A stretch of DNA of 64,000 nt from Flavobacteriaceae bacterium (GTDB lineage Bacteria > Bacteroidota > Bacteroidia > Flavobacteriales > Flavobacteriaceae). The stretch lies in assembly GCA_947446865.1 (NCBI GenBank), contig CANFHX010000007.1, positions 1 through 64,000 on the forward strand, in the 5' to 3' direction. Positions 9,008-18,280 of the stretch are shown piece after piece. Made by a program: the position numbers and the translations under genes. The notes under the pieces are model-generated. The model ran no database searches. It was given only the letters and a program-made list of their open reading frames with translations, and was not told the origin of the DNA. How positions within the stretch are numbered: the first letter of the stretch is position 1; each line of letters opens with the position of its first letter.

Positions 9008-9691
9008 ATGTCAAATCCTGTTTTATCTTTAAAAGACGTTACCATTTATCAAGAAAATAAAGTGATTTTATCTCAAATAAATCTTGAAGTAAATCATGGA
9101 GAATTCCTATACATCATTGGAAAAACTGGTACTGGAAAAAGTAGTTTTATGAAAACTTTGTATGGCGATTTGCCTCTTACCGAAGGCGAAGGTCACATTG
9201 TGGAATATGATTTAGCAACGCTACAAGAAAAAGATATTCCGTATTTAAGAAGAAAAATAGGCATTGTGTTTCAAGATTTTAAATTGCTTCCAGACAGAAG
9301 TGTAAATGACAACATGCTTTTTGTACTAAAAGCTACTGGTTGGACGGATGTTACAGAAATGCAAAATAAAATTGATGAAGTTTTGGATAAGGTTGGCATG
9401 AAAGGATTTGCTAATCAAATGCCGCACCAACTTTCAGGTGGTGAGCAACAACGTGTTGCAATTGCTCGTGCTTTACTGAACGACCCCGAATTAATTCTTG
9501 CCGATGAACCTACCGGAAATCTTGACCCACAAACAAGTGCCGAAGTTTTGGAAGTTTTAAAAAACATCAATGCTAACGGTAAAACCATCATTATGGCAAC
9601 CCACGATTATGCTTTATTGATGAAATTTCCATCTAAAACTTTGAAATGTGAAGATGGCGCTATTTTTGAAGTGGTACAGCGATCGGTATAA
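9008..9691 (+). CDS. ftsE: Cell-division ABC transporter ATP-binding protein FtsE
   Basis: ATPase partner of FtsX, which couples septal ring assembly to peptidoglycan hydrolase activation at the inner membrane. 227 residues from [14 protein letters not shown]. The Walker A motif GKTGTGKSS is at about 38-46, the signature LSGGEQQR and Walker B LILADEP follow, and the H-loop is in MATHDY. FtsE-specific wording such as [19 protein letters not shown] supports the assignment over other ABC proteins. ftsX is not in the window. Predicted promoter position argues against the longer 248-residue reading. The 3' end is followed without a gap by the glycosyltransferase frame. Confidence 0.88.
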   Translation: MSNPVLSLKDVTIYQENKVILSQINLEVNHGEFLYIIGKTGTGKSSFMKTLYGDLPLTEGEGHIVEYDLATLQEKDIPYLRRKIGIVFQDFKLLPDRSVNDNMLFVLKATGWTDVTEMQNKIDEVLDKVGMKGFANQMPHQLSGGEQQRVAIARALLNDPELILADEPTGNLDPQTSAEVLEVLKNINANGKTIIMATHDYALLMKFPSKTLKCEDGAIFEVVQRSV

Positions 9692-9710
9692 AAATTGTAA
9701 TTTCAACAAT

Positions 9711-10811
9711 TTGACTCAAAAAAAAATCATCCTCTCGGGAATTAACATGAAAGAAGGTGGTATTTTTACCATCCTAGATAATTGTTTGCAAAAAATATCC
9801 GATTATGCTGAAGATAAAAACCTTAAAGTAATTGCTTTAGTACCCGATGCATCGCAATTCAACTATCCAAACATTGAATATATTGCGTTTCCGGAATCTA
9901 AAAAATCTTGGTTTAAACGAGTATATTACGAGTATTTTTACTTCAAAAAATTATCCAAAGAATTACAGCCTGACGTTTGGTTTTCTTTGCATGACATGAG
10001 TCCGAATGTAATTGCAAAAAAGCGGTTTGTATATTTTCACCATCCTACAATTTTTTATAAATCAAGTTTTAAAGACTGGAAATACGATTATAAAATTGGG
10101 GTATTCTCTATTTTATATGAGTACTTAACAAGAATAAATCTCAAAAAAAATCATACCGTTTTTGTACAACAAAACTGGATTAAAACGGAATTTGAAAAAC
10201 TATACAAAATCCAAAACATCAAAGTTTGCAATCCGGAATATACGGAAGAACTAACTACTAAAACAACAGTATTAGAAAAAGATAAAATTCACTTCTTCTA
10301 CCCTAGTTTCCCTAGGACATTTAAAAATTTTGAGCTACTGTTTGATGCCATTGAATTATTAGATAGTTCTTTAAGAAATAAGGTTCGTTTCCATTTTACA
10401 ACAATAAAAGACAACCCTCATAAATTTGCTAAACATCTTTATAGCAAATACAATTCGATGCCCGAAGTTGATTTTAAGGGATGGATTTCTAGAGAAGAGG
10501 TATTGAAATTATATAATTCTGTAGATTGCATTATTTTTCCATCCAAACTAGAAACTTGGGGATTGCCCTTATCGGAAGCTAAAGCGTTTAAAAAACCAAT
10601 TCTTGCAGCCAATTTGCCTTATGCAAAAGAAACCGTTGGAGATTACGATAAAGTATCTTTTTTTGATACAGAAAATCCAAAAGAGCTAGCACAACTCCTA
10701 ACAAATTTTGTAACGAAAACCATCCATTTTGAAGGAAATAGTGCTACATTTGATAAAAACGACCAATTAAACGATTGGAATTCTATTTTTGATTATATTC
10801 TAAAAGACTAA
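9711..10811 (+). CDS. Glycosyltransferase family 4 (locus 1)
   Basis: A GT-B glycosyltransferase, about 366 residues if the TTG at 9711 starts it (TQKKIILSGINMKEGG, the first beta strand and glycine-rich loop of the fold). The C-terminal domain carries PSKLETWGLPLSEAKAFKKPILA (about 280-302), the E-x7-E nucleotide-sugar site of GT4 enzymes. The frame is open back to an ATG at 9648, but that would overlap ftsE by 44 bases. Transcribed with ftsE upstream and a GT2 gene 3 bases downstream. Sugar donor and acceptor cannot be read from sequence. Confidence 0.8.
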   Translation: MTQKKIILSGINMKEGGIFTILDNCLQKISDYAEDKNLKVIALVPDASQFNYPNIEYIAFPESKKSWFKRVYYEYFYFKKLSKELQPDVWFSLHDMSPNVIAKKRFVYFHHPTIFYKSSFKDWKYDYKIGVFSILYEYLTRINLKKNHTVFVQQNWIKTEFEKLYKIQNIKVCNPEYTEELTTKTTVLEKDKIHFFYPSFPRTFKNFELLFDAIELLDSSLRNKVRFHFTTIKDNPHKFAKHLYSKYNSMPEVDFKGWISREEVLKLYNSVDCIIFPSKLETWGLPLSEAKAFKKPILAANLPYAKETVGDYDKVSFFDTENPKELAQLLTNFVTKTIHFEGNSATFDKNDQLNDWNSIFDYILKD

Positions 10812-10814
10812 CCA

Positions 10815-11750
10815 ATGCCTTTTTTCACTGTCATCCTACCGCTTTATAACAAAGAGAAATTTGTTGAAAATACGCTAAAAAGTATTCTCAATCAAACCTT
10901 TACCAATTATGAAGTATTGATTGTTAACGATTGCTCGACAGATGAAAGTGTTGAAATAATAAAACCCTTTCTTTCTGAATCTATAAAGTTACTAGAACAT
11001 CCAGAAAATAAAGGACTTTCGGCAAGTAGAAACACTGGAATAAAAAAGGCGGAGGCCAATTATATCACTTTTCTCGATGCCGATGATTTATGGAAACCAA
11101 CTTTTCTAGAAACCATTTATCAGTTAATAACTGATTTCCCAGAAGCAAAGATTTTCGGCACCAATTATGAAGAAGTGTATTCTAATAAAATAGCTACTCC
11201 CACTAATTTTCCAGTTGGAACAGCTTTAAAAAATTCTCAAATAATGGACTTTTTCAAATACAATCTAGGACAAGGAATTTACAACCACGGAAGCGTTTGT
11301 TTTCATAAAAGTGTTTATGAAAAAGCTGGTTTATATGACGAAACTATTGATTTTTCAGAAGATATCGATTTCAATATTCGAGCGAATTATTATTTCAAAT
11401 TGGCCTATTCTCACACAATTCAGATGCAGTATTTTATGGAAACTGGAGCACAACTAACAAGGAGTTCCATCTTAAAAAAAAGACTTCCAGATTATGATAA
11501 ATACGATACTTTTGCTAATGGAAATAATACTGTAGCCAAGTATTTAGCTTTTGAAAGATATGTCTTAGCCAAACATATTAAAACCGATGGAGGTTATGAA
11601 TTGTACAAAAAAATTAGTTCTAAAATAGATTATAAATATCTTAATTGGAAACAAAAAATACTTTTGAAATTACCTGCTTTTATTTTGAAATTAATAAAAA
11701 AATACAAGGAAATTTTAATTAAAAAAGGATTAAAATTTACAAGTTATTAG
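10815..11750 (+). CDS. Glycosyltransferase family 2 (locus 1)
   Basis: 311 residues with a GT-A fold. The N-terminus MPFFTVILPLYNKEKF and the DxD-type motif DADD at 88-91 (FLDADDLW) bind the nucleotide sugar and metal. Residues around 66-75 (NKGLSASRNTG) are the classic GT2 nucleotide-binding loop. A later SEDIDFNIRA segment supplies the probable catalytic acid. Likely adds one sugar to a lipid-linked surface glycan. It follows the GT4 gene by 3 bases and its last 14 bases overlap the convergent fdtA-like gene. Confidence 0.88.
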   Translation: MPFFTVILPLYNKEKFVENTLKSILNQTFTNYEVLIVNDCSTDESVEIIKPFLSESIKLLEHPENKGLSASRNTGIKKAEANYITFLDADDLWKPTFLETIYQLITDFPEAKIFGTNYEEVYSNKIATPTNFPVGTALKNSQIMDFFKYNLGQGIYNHGSVCFHKSVYEKAGLYDETIDFSEDIDFNIRANYYFKLAYSHTIQMQYFMETGAQLTRSSILKKRLPDYDKYDTFANGNNTVAKYLAFERYVLAKHIKTDGGYELYKKISSKIDYKYLNWKQKILLKLPAFILKLIKKYKEILIKKGLKFTSY

Positions 11751-12141
11751 AAACTTTATTCTTTATAAAATCCTCATAATTACGAATGTAATCTTCTTCT
11801 TTAAAAACATCGGAAGCCAAAACCAAACAAACCGCACCAGAAGAAAAATTCTGCAATTCCCGCCAAATTCCGGTTGGAATATACAAGCCTATGTTGGGTT
11901 TGTTCATTATGTGAGTAGTTTTGGTAGTACCATCATCCGTTACCACTTCAAAACTGCCGCTTAAAGGAATTAAAAATTCACTTTGATGTATGTGCGAGTG
12001 ACCACCTCTAAAAGCAGTACTTGGAACATCAAAAAGGTAATAAACCCGCTGGAATGCAAACGGAATTACATCTTCTTGAATAAATGCCAAATTACCTCGA
12101 GTGTCCTCTACTACTGGTAAATTAATTTTTCGTGCTTCCAT
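11737..12141 (-). CDS. fdtA: dTDP-4-oxo-6-deoxyglucose 3,4-ketoisomerase (FdtA/QdtA type)
   Basis: 134 residues with a single-domain cupin fold (WxcM-like family). It converts dTDP-4-keto-6-deoxy-glucose to the 3-keto sugar, the step before C3 amination. The motif RGGHSH gives His48 and His50, matching the active-site histidine pair of characterised FdtA/QdtA enzymes. The opening DTRGNLAF and the strand RVYYLFDVP are family hallmarks. FdtA and QdtA differ in C4 stereochemistry and cannot be separated here. Downstream of a GT4 gene (1-base gap); the matching aminotransferase lies 5 kb away on the same strand. Confidence 0.82.
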   Translation of the reverse strand: MEARKINLPVVEDTRGNLAFIQEDVIPFAFQRVYYLFDVPSTAFRGGHSHIHQSEFLIPLSGSFEVVTDDGTTKTTHIMNKPNIGLYIPTGIWRELQNFSSGAVCLVLASDVFKEEDYIRNYEDFIKNKVSNNL

Positions 12142-12142
12142 G

Positions 12143-13246
12143 TTATTTTATTTTCATCAGTTCCAACCATTGATTTCCTATAGTCTCCAAAGAAAAACGT
12201 TGTACACTTAGTTTTGCATTTTGCTTACAATGATAATACAATTTTTCGTTTAATACCATTTCATTCATGGCAAGAATTAATTTTTCTTGATTTTGATTTT
12301 CTACTAAAAGTCCGTTTTCTTGATCGACGATAATTTCGCTAGGGCCAGAAAAACAATTGAATGCAACAACTGGTGTTTCGCAAGCCAACGATTCTATAAG
12401 CACCGTCGGAAAACCTTCGTTTTTACTAGACAAAACAGTGTAAAGTGCTTTTTTATAATACTGAAACGGATTAGCAACTTTTCCTTTAAATAAAATAAAA
12501 CCTTCCAATTGAAGATTTGCTACCTGTTTTTCTAAATCTTTTCGCAGCAAGCCATCGCCTAAAAGCACCAATTTTATATTTTGCTTTGGCAAATTGGAAG
12601 CAGCATAACAATTGATTAAAACATCCAATTGTTTCACCGAATCTTGCATGCGTCCTACTGCCAAAATGTATTTAAAATCTATTGCTAATTCTTCCTTGGT
12701 AGCTTTTTCTATAAGCTCAAAATCAATCGGGTTGTATATAGTTTGAATAGTAGAATAGGAAAATTCGGAACTTATTTTTTCTTTAATTGCTTTAGAAACG
12801 GCCACAATTTTATAACAATGCGAATAAATGTTATTTGCCAAAAAATTATTTTTTGGAAAATATAAATCGGTCATAAAACTGTGAATGGTAACAATCAAAG
12901 GGGAATTGAAAATATATTTTGCAATAAAATATTCTTGTAAGGAATGTCGTTTCACACGAAAATCAATAATAAAATTAAATTTATTACTCTGGAAAAATTG
13001 CTTTAAAACCTTAAATCGTTTGAGTCTATTGAAAAATCCATTCGACTGATTTTTAAGTTTTCCAAGATTTAAAACTTCACCTGCAAATTCATATTCTATT
13101 TTATCCACAACCACTACATGGTGTACTTTGCAGTTGTTTTTCTCAAAAAAAATCGACAATAAAGCGGCACAACGCTCGGCACCTCCAGTGGCTAGCTGGT
13201 CGGTAACGATACAAATTCTATGTTGCTTTTTTTCGGGAACGTTCAA
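12143..13246 (-). CDS. Glycosyltransferase family 4 (locus 1)
   Basis: 367 residues with a GT-B fold. The N-terminal domain starts with CIVTDQLATGGAERCA, the glycine-rich acceptor-side loop. The C-terminal domain has ILAVGRMQDSVKQLDVLI and LSSKNEGFPTVLIESLACETPVVAF with the E-x7-E donor-site motif. The start codon is TTG at 13246. A -7 box TATATTTG (minus strand, 13273-13266) lies 20 bases upstream. In operon with fdtA. Probable lipid-linked oligosaccharide assembly; donor unknown. Confidence 0.85.
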   Translation of the reverse strand: MNVPEKKQHRICIVTDQLATGGAERCAALLSIFFEKNNCKVHHVVVVDKIEYEFAGEVLNLGKLKNQSNGFFNRLKRFKVLKQFFQSNKFNFIIDFRVKRHSLQEYFIAKYIFNSPLIVTIHSFMTDLYFPKNNFLANNIYSHCYKIVAVSKAIKEKISSEFSYSTIQTIYNPIDFELIEKATKEELAIDFKYILAVGRMQDSVKQLDVLINCYAASNLPKQNIKLVLLGDGLLRKDLEKQVANLQLEGFILFKGKVANPFQYYKKALYTVLSSKNEGFPTVLIESLACETPVVAFNCFSGPSEIIVDQENGLLVENQNQEKLILAMNEMVLNEKLYYHCKQNAKLSVQRFSLETIGNQWLELMKIK

Positions 13247-13265
13247 TTTTTGACTATTTTAGCAA

Positions 13266-13273
13266 CAAATATA
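13266..13273 (-). promoter_or_regulatory. -7 box in the 35-base divergent spacer
   Basis: TATATTTG on the minus strand is a perfect TAnnTTTG match directed at the GT4/fdtA pair. A weaker plus-strand TATTTTAG (13255-13262) faces the gene at 13282. No well-spaced TTG is seen for either, so this is only a partial promoter match. Confidence 0.4.
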
Positions 13274-13281
13274 AGCAATAA

Positions 13282-14424
13282 GTGAGAATTTTATTAATAG
13301 GAGAATTTAGTCGGCTGCACAATTCCTTAAAAGAAGGGTTGGTTGCGCTTGGCCATGAAGTGGTAATCGTTGCTAATGGCGATGGTTTCAAGAATTATCC
13401 TGTTGATTTATCTACCAAAGCAAAATGGTGCGAAACCCCGTTAGGAAATATTCCGCGTCAAATAATTTACCGATTAACTAATTTTGATATTGCGACATTA
13501 GAATTTGGCATTCGATTTTATTTTCATTTGAATCAATTGAAAAATTTTGATGTGGTTCAGTTGATTAATGAAACTCCGATACAAACCATACCGAAGTTGG
13601 AGCGATTTCTTTTGAAGAAAATTTTTAAACAAAATAAAAAAATGTTCTTGCTGTGTTGCGGAGTAGATTATTTGGTTGCGAAGTATTTGATGGAAAAAAA
13701 AGAACGGTATTCGATCCTAAATCCGTATTTTGAAAATCCTAAATCAAAAAAAGAATACCAATTTATATTGGAATTTTTATCGCCTAGCCATAAGAAAACG
13801 CACGATTTAGTATATCAAAATATTCAAGGAGTCATTGCTTCTGATATTGATTATTTATTGCCAATGAAAAAGCATCCTAAGTTTTTAGGAATGGTTCCGA
13901 ATCCAGTAAATACGTCAAAAATTGAATTTTCAGAAATGGAAATTAACGATAAAATTGTTATTTTTCTAGGTATCAATCGCGGCACTTATTACACCAAAGG
14001 GATTTCCTTTTTTGAAAAAGCATTGGAAATTCTCCAACAAAAAATGGGTGACAAAATTGAGATAATCCTAGCCGAAAATCTTCCGTATCAAAACTACATT
14101 TACAAATACAATCAGGCACATATTATTTTGGATCAAGTGTATGGCTTTGATCAAGGGTATAATGCCTTAGAAGCCATGGCGAAGGGCAAAGTAGTTTTTA
14201 CTGGAGCCGAAAAAGAATTTGAAAAACATTATAATTTAACTGAAAAAGTCGCCATAAATGCTTTACCCGATGTAGATTATTTGGTATCCGAATTGGTTTA
14301 TTTAATAGAAAATCCAACCGAGATAACAGTTATCGGAAAACGAGCTAGACAATTTGTAGAAAAAGAGCACGATTACATCACCATTGCCGAAAATTATTGT
14401 GCTAAATGGAATTTAAATTCTTGA
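13282..14424 (+). CDS. Glycosyltransferase, GT-B type (locus 1)
   Basis: 380 residues starting at GTG (MRILLIGEFSRLHNSLKEGL, a GT-B N-terminal strand and loop). The C-terminal half contains IVIFLGINRGTYYTKGISFF and a later DQGYNALEAMAKGKVVFTG segment with the donor-binding glutamate, as in GT4-like enzymes. The overall match to well-known families is weaker than for its neighbours. One base separates its stop from the next gene, so the two are probably co-transcribed. The GTG choice is supported by immediate alignment with the first beta strand. Confidence 0.75.
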   Translation: MRILLIGEFSRLHNSLKEGLVALGHEVVIVANGDGFKNYPVDLSTKAKWCETPLGNIPRQIIYRLTNFDIATLEFGIRFYFHLNQLKNFDVVQLINETPIQTIPKLERFLLKKIFKQNKKMFLLCCGVDYLVAKYLMEKKERYSILNPYFENPKSKKEYQFILEFLSPSHKKTHDLVYQNIQGVIASDIDYLLPMKKHPKFLGMVPNPVNTSKIEFSEMEINDKIVIFLGINRGTYYTKGISFFEKALEILQQKMGDKIEIILAENLPYQNYIYKYNQAHIILDQVYGFDQGYNALEAMAKGKVVFTGAEKEFEKHYNLTEKVAINALPDVDYLVSELVYLIENPTEITVIGKRARQFVEKEHDYITIAENYCAKWNLNS

Positions 14425-14425
14425 T

Positions 14426-15841
14426 ATGATAGCAATTTTAAAAAAATACAAGCATTACCTAAATAGTTACCAACTCTTTATTCTGTTGGGAATTCTGACT
14501 TTAGTTCCATTTCTATTACTTTCGTTTTTCAATCATCCTGCAACAGATGATTACTATTTTAGCTATTATTCAAAACTTTACACAGCAACGGAATCTCCTT
14601 TTTGGATGTATAATAATGTGGGTGGTAGATATTTTGCAAACACAATTTTATGCTTTAATCCAGTATATTTTGATTGTACTTATTTATTCAAAATCTTACC
14701 AATACTACTTTTAATATTTTTTTGTTTCTCTGTTTACACCTTCATTTCAAGTATACTAGATGAAGCTTCAAAGTCAAAAAAAATAGCCTTTACCGGATTA
14801 ATTTTCTCTCTTTTTCTTTATCAATTACCCGATTCTTGTTCTGCATTTTATTGGATGCCGGGAGCAATTTCCTACCAATTATCCTTATCCCTCAGCTTAT
14901 TAGGATTTGCTTTTTTAACTCAATTTTACAAAACTAAAAAAGTGATCCGCTTATTATTTGCAGCTTTATTTTTAATAGGCTCCTTAGGTTGCAATGAGAT
15001 TACTATTGTTCTTACCCTAATGTTTCTATATTTTATAGCATTGCATTCGATATTTATTTTAAAAAAAATAAACCTTCCTTTATTATTAATTATAATCATT
15101 GCAACCGGTTTTTCTGCTTTTGCAATATTAGCCCCAGGAAATGCTATTCGTGCGAAAGCAATTCCGGTTCCGCATGAATTCATTTATTCAGTAACGCATT
15201 CCATTACCACCAGCATTGGGTTTCTATTAAAATGGTTGCCAATTATTCTAATTTGTAGTTTGTTTTTTGTGGACATCCTTTATAAAAAGATAGCTTTAGT
15301 TAAAAACAAAAGCATTTTTATAAATCCGTTGTTAGCTTTCGGGGTGTTATTTTCTGTTTTATTTTTTGGATTTTTTCCGGGATTTTGGATCAATAAAAAT
15401 GTCTTGCCGGACAGAGCAATTAACACCGTCTATTTCTTTTTTATCCTTGCTACAATTTATCTGTTGGTTTGCACTTTACATTATTTGAATACAAAACACC
15501 AATTTGTAATTCAACTAACTAGTACATCAAAATATGTATTGGGAAGTATTATCTTTATTTCAATGTTTTCCAACACGCCAATTTATACTGCTTATAGGGA
15601 TTTATTAACTGGGAAAGCTTCTAAATATAGTCAGGAAATGGATAATCGTTTGGATTTAATTGTAAATTCAACTACCAAAAAAGTGGTGGTTCCTGCATTA
15701 AAAAACCAACCCGAAACCATCTTTAAACCCATCATAATGGGATTAACCACCAATATAAAAGATTGGAAAAACGAAGAACTATCCCAATACTTTGCCAAAG
15801 AAATTGTGGTGCAACCAACCGACTCAACCTTTACAGAATAA
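14426..15841 (+). CDS. Multi-pass membrane protein, DUF6056-like
   Basis: 471 residues with roughly 10-11 hydrophobic segments. An extracytoplasmic loop after the first segment contains NHPATDDYYFSYY, an acidic pair typical of GT-C type glycosyltransferases, followed by NVGGRYFANT. A second conserved-looking loop has YWMPGAISYQLS. These features resemble the DUF6056 family of polysaccharide loci, which may transfer or polymerise sugars from lipid donors; that is inference. The last about 80 residues are soluble. Translationally coupled to the preceding glycosyltransferase (1-base gap). Confidence 0.7.
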   Translation: MIAILKKYKHYLNSYQLFILLGILTLVPFLLLSFFNHPATDDYYFSYYSKLYTATESPFWMYNNVGGRYFANTILCFNPVYFDCTYLFKILPILLLIFFCFSVYTFISSILDEASKSKKIAFTGLIFSLFLYQLPDSCSAFYWMPGAISYQLSLSLSLLGFAFLTQFYKTKKVIRLLFAALFLIGSLGCNEITIVLTLMFLYFIALHSIFILKKINLPLLLIIIIATGFSAFAILAPGNAIRAKAIPVPHEFIYSVTHSITTSIGFLLKWLPIILICSLFFVDILYKKIALVKNKSIFINPLLAFGVLFSVLFFGFFPGFWINKNVLPDRAINTVYFFFILATIYLLVCTLHYLNTKHQFVIQLTSTSKYVLGSIIFISMFSNTPIYTAYRDLLTGKASKYSQEMDNRLDLIVNSTTKKVVVPALKNQPETIFKPIIMGLTTNIKDWKNEELSQYFAKEIVVQPTDSTFTE

Positions 15842-15859
15842 ATGGATATTACTGAATTT

Positions 15860-15875
15860 TTAAGAATTAAGAATT
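15860..15875. repeat. Heptamer tandem array 2 (short)
   Basis: Two perfect TTAAGAA units plus TTG lie between the convergent DUF6056-like gene and the flippase gene. Weak alone, but the period matches the other 7-bp arrays here. No terminator hairpin is visible in this 44-base gap. Confidence 0.35.
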
Positions 15876-15885
15876 GTTTACAATC

Positions 15886-17160
15886 TTAAAATAAACTCTT
15901 CCTAAAATAAATACTCAAAGACACCAAATAAATACCATAAGTTACAGCATAAGCCATTACAACACCTTCTATTTGGTATATGGAAATGAAGTAAATGCTA
16001 CTAAAATATAAAACTGCAAGCGAAAATAATTCAAAGAAAATAAAGGCTTTAGTAAGTTTTTTGGCGTAAAATTGGTATCCCAAAATAAAGGAAGCAGCTT
16101 TAAATGTATCTCCTATTAATTGCCAGAAAAACAATTTAGAAACTGGTAAAAACTGTTTGGTAAAAAGCACCTGAATTATAAAATCGCGCAAGAAATAAAT
16201 AGTAACCATACCGACTATAAAAACGGGTAAAATGCCTTTATAATATTCCCAAAAAAGCGATTTTGTTTCTTGATTGTCTTTTGCCATTGCTAATTTTGGA
16301 AGAAAATAAATTCCAATTAATGAGGTAATGAACATGAAATAATAGGACGATATTCTGCTCATTGCTTCCCAAAAACCTGCTTGTTCAATTCCTAAATTTA
16401 AGATGATGTTTTTTCTAATGGATAATAAAACCATTGGTCCGAAAACTGCAGAAACCAATGCCATCAAGGAATAAGACGACAAACTTTTCAGAAAAGAAAG
16501 GTTATAAAACTTAGAATGTACTACTTTAAAAATTGCAATCTCTTTGTTTATGGATAAAAAGGAAACTAAAAATAACAAAGAAGGGGTCAGAATAATGGAT
16601 AATAAAGCACCTTCGGTATTTAATTTTAAAATTAACAATACCGAAACTACCAAGCCAATACAACTCCCGATACTGTTGATATAAATTACTTTTTTATATT
16701 CGCCAAGCCCATTAATGGTTGCAATAAGAAAAATATTTCCGATATAAAAAGGAAGTGCAATTGCCAAGGCTTTAAACACGAAGGCATATTGGTAGGCAAC
16801 TCCAAAAATAGAGCTATTGAAATAATCGGAAAATAAATACAAACCAAAACTCAATAGAACACAAACCACCAAAACGGATAGAAATATTGTGGACAAGGTT
16901 TGCTTTAGTTTTTCTTCTTCCTGCTTATGTTCAGCAACATATTTTACTACGCCATTTTCAAATCCTAAGGTGGCAAATGCTTCGGTAGTAGTAAGGAAAT
17001 TACGCAAATTTCCCACTAAAGCCATTCCGCTAGGCCCAACAAAAACAGCAATAACTTTAGAAGTGATAAAACCAATAGCCACTTTGAGCAAAATACTAAT
17101 TCCGTTCAAAGAAATAGCTTTGAATAGGGGTTTGGATAGTATTTCTTTGATAAATTTCAA
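15886..17160 (-). CDS. wzx: O-antigen/lipid-linked oligosaccharide flippase (Wzx type)
   Basis: 424 residues, almost entirely hydrophobic with about 12 transmembrane helices, of the MOP/polysaccharide transporter superfamily. The N-terminal phrase SKVIAVFVGPSGMALVGNLRNF is typical of WzxE-like translocases that flip undecaprenyl-linked oligosaccharides across the inner membrane. The start is a TTG at 17160, immediately after the stop of the aminotransferase gene, indicating tight coupling. Position beside fdtB and an acyltransferase parallels enterobacterial loci where an aminosugar pathway neighbours the flippase. Confidence 0.85.
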   Translation of the reverse strand: MKFIKEILSKPLFKAISLNGISILLKVAIGFITSKVIAVFVGPSGMALVGNLRNFLTTTEAFATLGFENGVVKYVAEHKQEEEKLKQTLSTIFLSVLVVCVLLSFGLYLFSDYFNSSIFGVAYQYAFVFKALAIALPFYIGNIFLIATINGLGEYKKVIYINSIGSCIGLVVSVLLILKLNTEGALLSIILTPSLLFLVSFLSINKEIAIFKVVHSKFYNLSFLKSLSSYSLMALVSAVFGPMVLLSIRKNIILNLGIEQAGFWEAMSRISSYYFMFITSLIGIYFLPKLAMAKDNQETKSLFWEYYKGILPVFIVGMVTIYFLRDFIIQVLFTKQFLPVSKLFFWQLIGDTFKAASFILGYQFYAKKLTKAFIFFELFSLAVLYFSSIYFISIYQIEGVVMAYAVTYGIYLVSLSIYFRKSLF

Positions 17161-18279
17161 TTAGTACTTGTTTAGTGTTGCAATTACAAAATCAACCTCA
17201 TCGATAGTCATTACTGGACTTATGGGCAAACTCAGTACTTCCTTATGAATCTTTTCAGTAATCGGAAATGAGTGAGAGTTCCATTCGGCGAAAGCCTTTT
17301 GTTTATGAGGTGGAATCGGATAATGAATCATCGTTTCAATTCCATTTTGAAGTAAATATTCTTGCAAAGCCTCTCGGTTTTCGGTTCGAATAACAAACAA
17401 ATGAAATACATGGGATTGCTCCGAAGTTGGCAACACTATTTTATCATTATTAATTTCCGATAAATAACGATTTGCAATTTCTCTTCGTTTATCATTATCG
17501 GCATCTAAATGGGGTAATTTCACATTCAAGAAAGCCGCTTGCAATTCGTCTAAACGAGAATTAATTCCAATATATTCGTTTTGGTATTTCTTCTCCGAGC
17601 CATAATTCCGTAAGGAATGAATAACTTTTGCTAAAGCATCATCATTGGTGGTAACAGCACCTGCATCGCCAAGAGCACCTAAGTTTTTTCCTGGATAAAA
17701 ACTAAACGCCGCTGCATGTGATAAACTTCCTGCTTGCCTCTCTGCAAACTGAGCACTGAACACTGAGCACTGAGTACTTGCCCCATGTGCCTGAGCCGCA
17801 TCTTCAACAACCAATAAATCATGTTGATCTGCTAAATTGTTGATGGCTTCCATTTCTGCTAATTGCCCGTATAAATGAACAACTAAAATGGCTTTTGTTT
17901 TTGGAGTTATTTTTGCAGAAATTAAATCGGGATTGATGTTATATGTTTCCAATCTTGGTTCAACCAAAACCGGAACTAAATCGGCTTGAATTATGGATAA
18001 AATTGTAGCAATATATGTATTAGCAGGAACTAGAATTTCATCTCCTTTTTGTAGTTTCCCTAACTGAATATATCCTTTAAAAATTAAAACTAAAGCATCC
18101 AATCCGTTGCCAACACCTATGCAATGTTTGGTGCTGCAATAGTTGGCAAAATTGGTTTCAAAAGTTTGTACCTCATCACCAAGAATAAACCATCCTTTAT
18201 CTAAAACCAAATTCAATTTTTCTTGAAATTGCTCTTGATAAACGGCATTTATTTTCTGTAAATCGAGGAATTTTATCAT
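17161..18279 (-). CDS. fdtB: DegT/DnrJ/EryC1 sugar aminotransferase (FdtB type) with translated repeat insertion
   Basis: A PLP enzyme that aminates a keto-deoxysugar nucleotide. With the FdtA-like isomerase the likely product is a dTDP-3-amino-3,6-dideoxyhexose. 372 residues. The PLP lysine is Lys198 in [16 protein letters not shown]; the upstream [11 protein letters not shown] contains the cofactor-contacting Asp160 and Gln163. Between them, residues about 168-178 (QCSVFSAQF region) are encoded by a 7-bp tandem repeat that also occurs between genes elsewhere in the window. Family members usually have a few residues there, so this looks like an in-frame insertion in a loop near the active site. 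The frame is intact; activity is uncertain. Confidence 0.88.
   Translation of the reverse strand: MIKFLDLQKINAVYQEQFQEKLNLVLDKGWFILGDEVQTFETNFANYCSTKHCIGVGNGLDALVLIFKGYIQLGKLQKGDEILVPANTYIATILSIIQADLVPVLVEPRLETYNINPDLISAKITPKTKAILVVHLYGQLAEMEAINNLADQHDLLVVEDAAQAHGASTQCSVFSAQFAERQAGSLSHAAAFSFYPGKNLGALGDAGAVTTNDDALAKVIHSLRNYGSEKKYQNEYIGINSRLDELQAAFLNVKLPHLDADNDKRREIANRYLSEINNDKIVLPTSEQSHVFHLFVIRTENREALQEYLLQNGIETMIHYPIPPHKQKAFAEWNSHSFPITEKIHKEVLSLPISPVMTIDEVDFVIATLNKY
17746..17779 (-). repeat. Heptamer tandem array 3, inside fdtB
   Basis: On the coding strand the units CAGTGCT, CAGTGTT, CAGTGCT and a partial CAGT occur consecutively. The same unit (CAGTGTT / CAGCGTT) appears between rlmD and the DUF6452 gene near 46803. 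Here it is translated as Q-C-S-V-F-S-A-Q-F. Confidence 0.8.
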
Positions 18280-18280
18280 G

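Noticed and set aside
9648..9710. ATG at 9648 as start of the first locus 1 glycosyltransferase
   Set aside because: It would overlap ftsE by 44 bases and add about 21 residues before the first beta strand; the TTG at 9711 fits the fold.
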